In this document: in pieces, positions 11,401 through 11,479 of the stretch
Numbering within the stretch: position 1 is the first letter of the stretch
Layout: each line of letters opens with the position of its first letter
Assembly (NCBI GenBank): GCA_026713205.1
Contig: JAPOOY010000282.1
Span: 1 to 11,479, forward strand
Source of the DNA: Bdellovibrionales bacterium
GTDB taxonomy: Bacteria; Bdellovibrionota; Bdellovibrionia; Bdellovibrionales; UBA1609
Direction: 5' to 3'
Length of the DNA: 11,479 bases
Translations under genes and position numbers: made by a program
The notes under the pieces: generated by a model
What the model saw: only the letters and a program-made list of their open reading frames with translations
The model's database searches: none
What the model was told of the DNA's origin: nothing

Positions 11401-11479
11401 GGTCAAAAATTCAGACATGCATTTTGCCACAGAGCGACTTTCAGCCGCTACTGTGTCAAAGCCGAACTCATTTTTGACC
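11401..11479 (-). repeat. Palindromic repeat element, copy 2 (inverted, truncated by window end)
   Basis: GGTCAAAAAT (11401-11410) and ATTTTTGACC (11470-11479) are perfectly complementary arms around a 59-nt loop (11411-11469). On the minus strand the loop matches copy 1 (9467-9525) at 54 of 59 positions with no gaps. The apical stem is slightly longer here (AGCGGCT with AGTCGCT, closing GAA) and the mid-stem CACAG/CTGTG is unchanged. The arms differ from copy 1 (GACCAAAAGT there, GGTCAAAAAT here) but remain self-complementary. The right arm reaches the last base of the window, so its full length cannot be seen. The orientation is opposite to copy 1, so the two cores flank yidC as inverted repeats. 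Confidence 0.85.

Overview
The window is a bacterial chromosomal replication-origin neighbourhood. On the minus strand it carries dnaA, then after a 197-base gap a tightly overlapped dnaN-recF-gyrB-gyrA operon; gyrA runs off the left edge. Divergently on the plus strand lies rpmH-rnpA-yidD-yidC. GyrB has the ~165-residue insertion in its C-terminal TOPRIM half seen in Gram-negative proteobacterial enzymes, and YidC has the large periplasmic domain of Gram-negative bacteria. The host is therefore a low-GC Gram-negative bacterium; hand counts give about 36-37% GC in dnaA and dnaN. The gene order, and the start of YidC (a DKNT motif followed by a helix and a basic K-Y-P stretch), recall Bdellovibrio-type bacteria, but this is inference. 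An AT-rich gammaproteobacterial or alphaproteobacterial symbiont is not excluded.

Left part (1-7023): DNA gyrase A (793 residues present, C-terminus missing), gyrase B, RecF and the beta clamp. The genes are joined by ATGA, ATGA and TAATG stop/start overlaps, so they are almost certainly co-transcribed and translationally coupled. Gap 7024-7220: AT-rich, with degenerate DnaA-box-like words and an inverted repeat across the dnaA stop. A change in strand composition between dnaN and dnaA, which share orientation, makes this gap the best oriC candidate. Then dnaA (7221-8555) and a short divergent promoter region (8556-8682).

Right part (8683-11254): ribosomal protein L34, the RNase P protein (TTG start overlapping rpmH), YidD and YidC. 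This is the conserved ribosome/RNase P/membrane-insertion cluster.

The unexpected element is a dispersed palindromic repeat. One copy (9395-9593) sits between yidD and yidC. It has a 20-bp perfect outer inverted repeat, a 29-bp perfect inner inverted repeat and a 59-nt structured loop. A second copy, with a 59-nt loop matching at 54 positions, lies in opposite orientation after yidC (11401-11479) and is cut by the window end. The loop is conserved, while the adjacent stem changes between copies on both arms in a way that keeps pairing. Only two copies are visible and I cannot identify the family. Between copy 1 and yidC there is also a 23-codon ORF with a good ribosome-binding site whose stop overlaps the yidC GTG start, a possible leader peptide.
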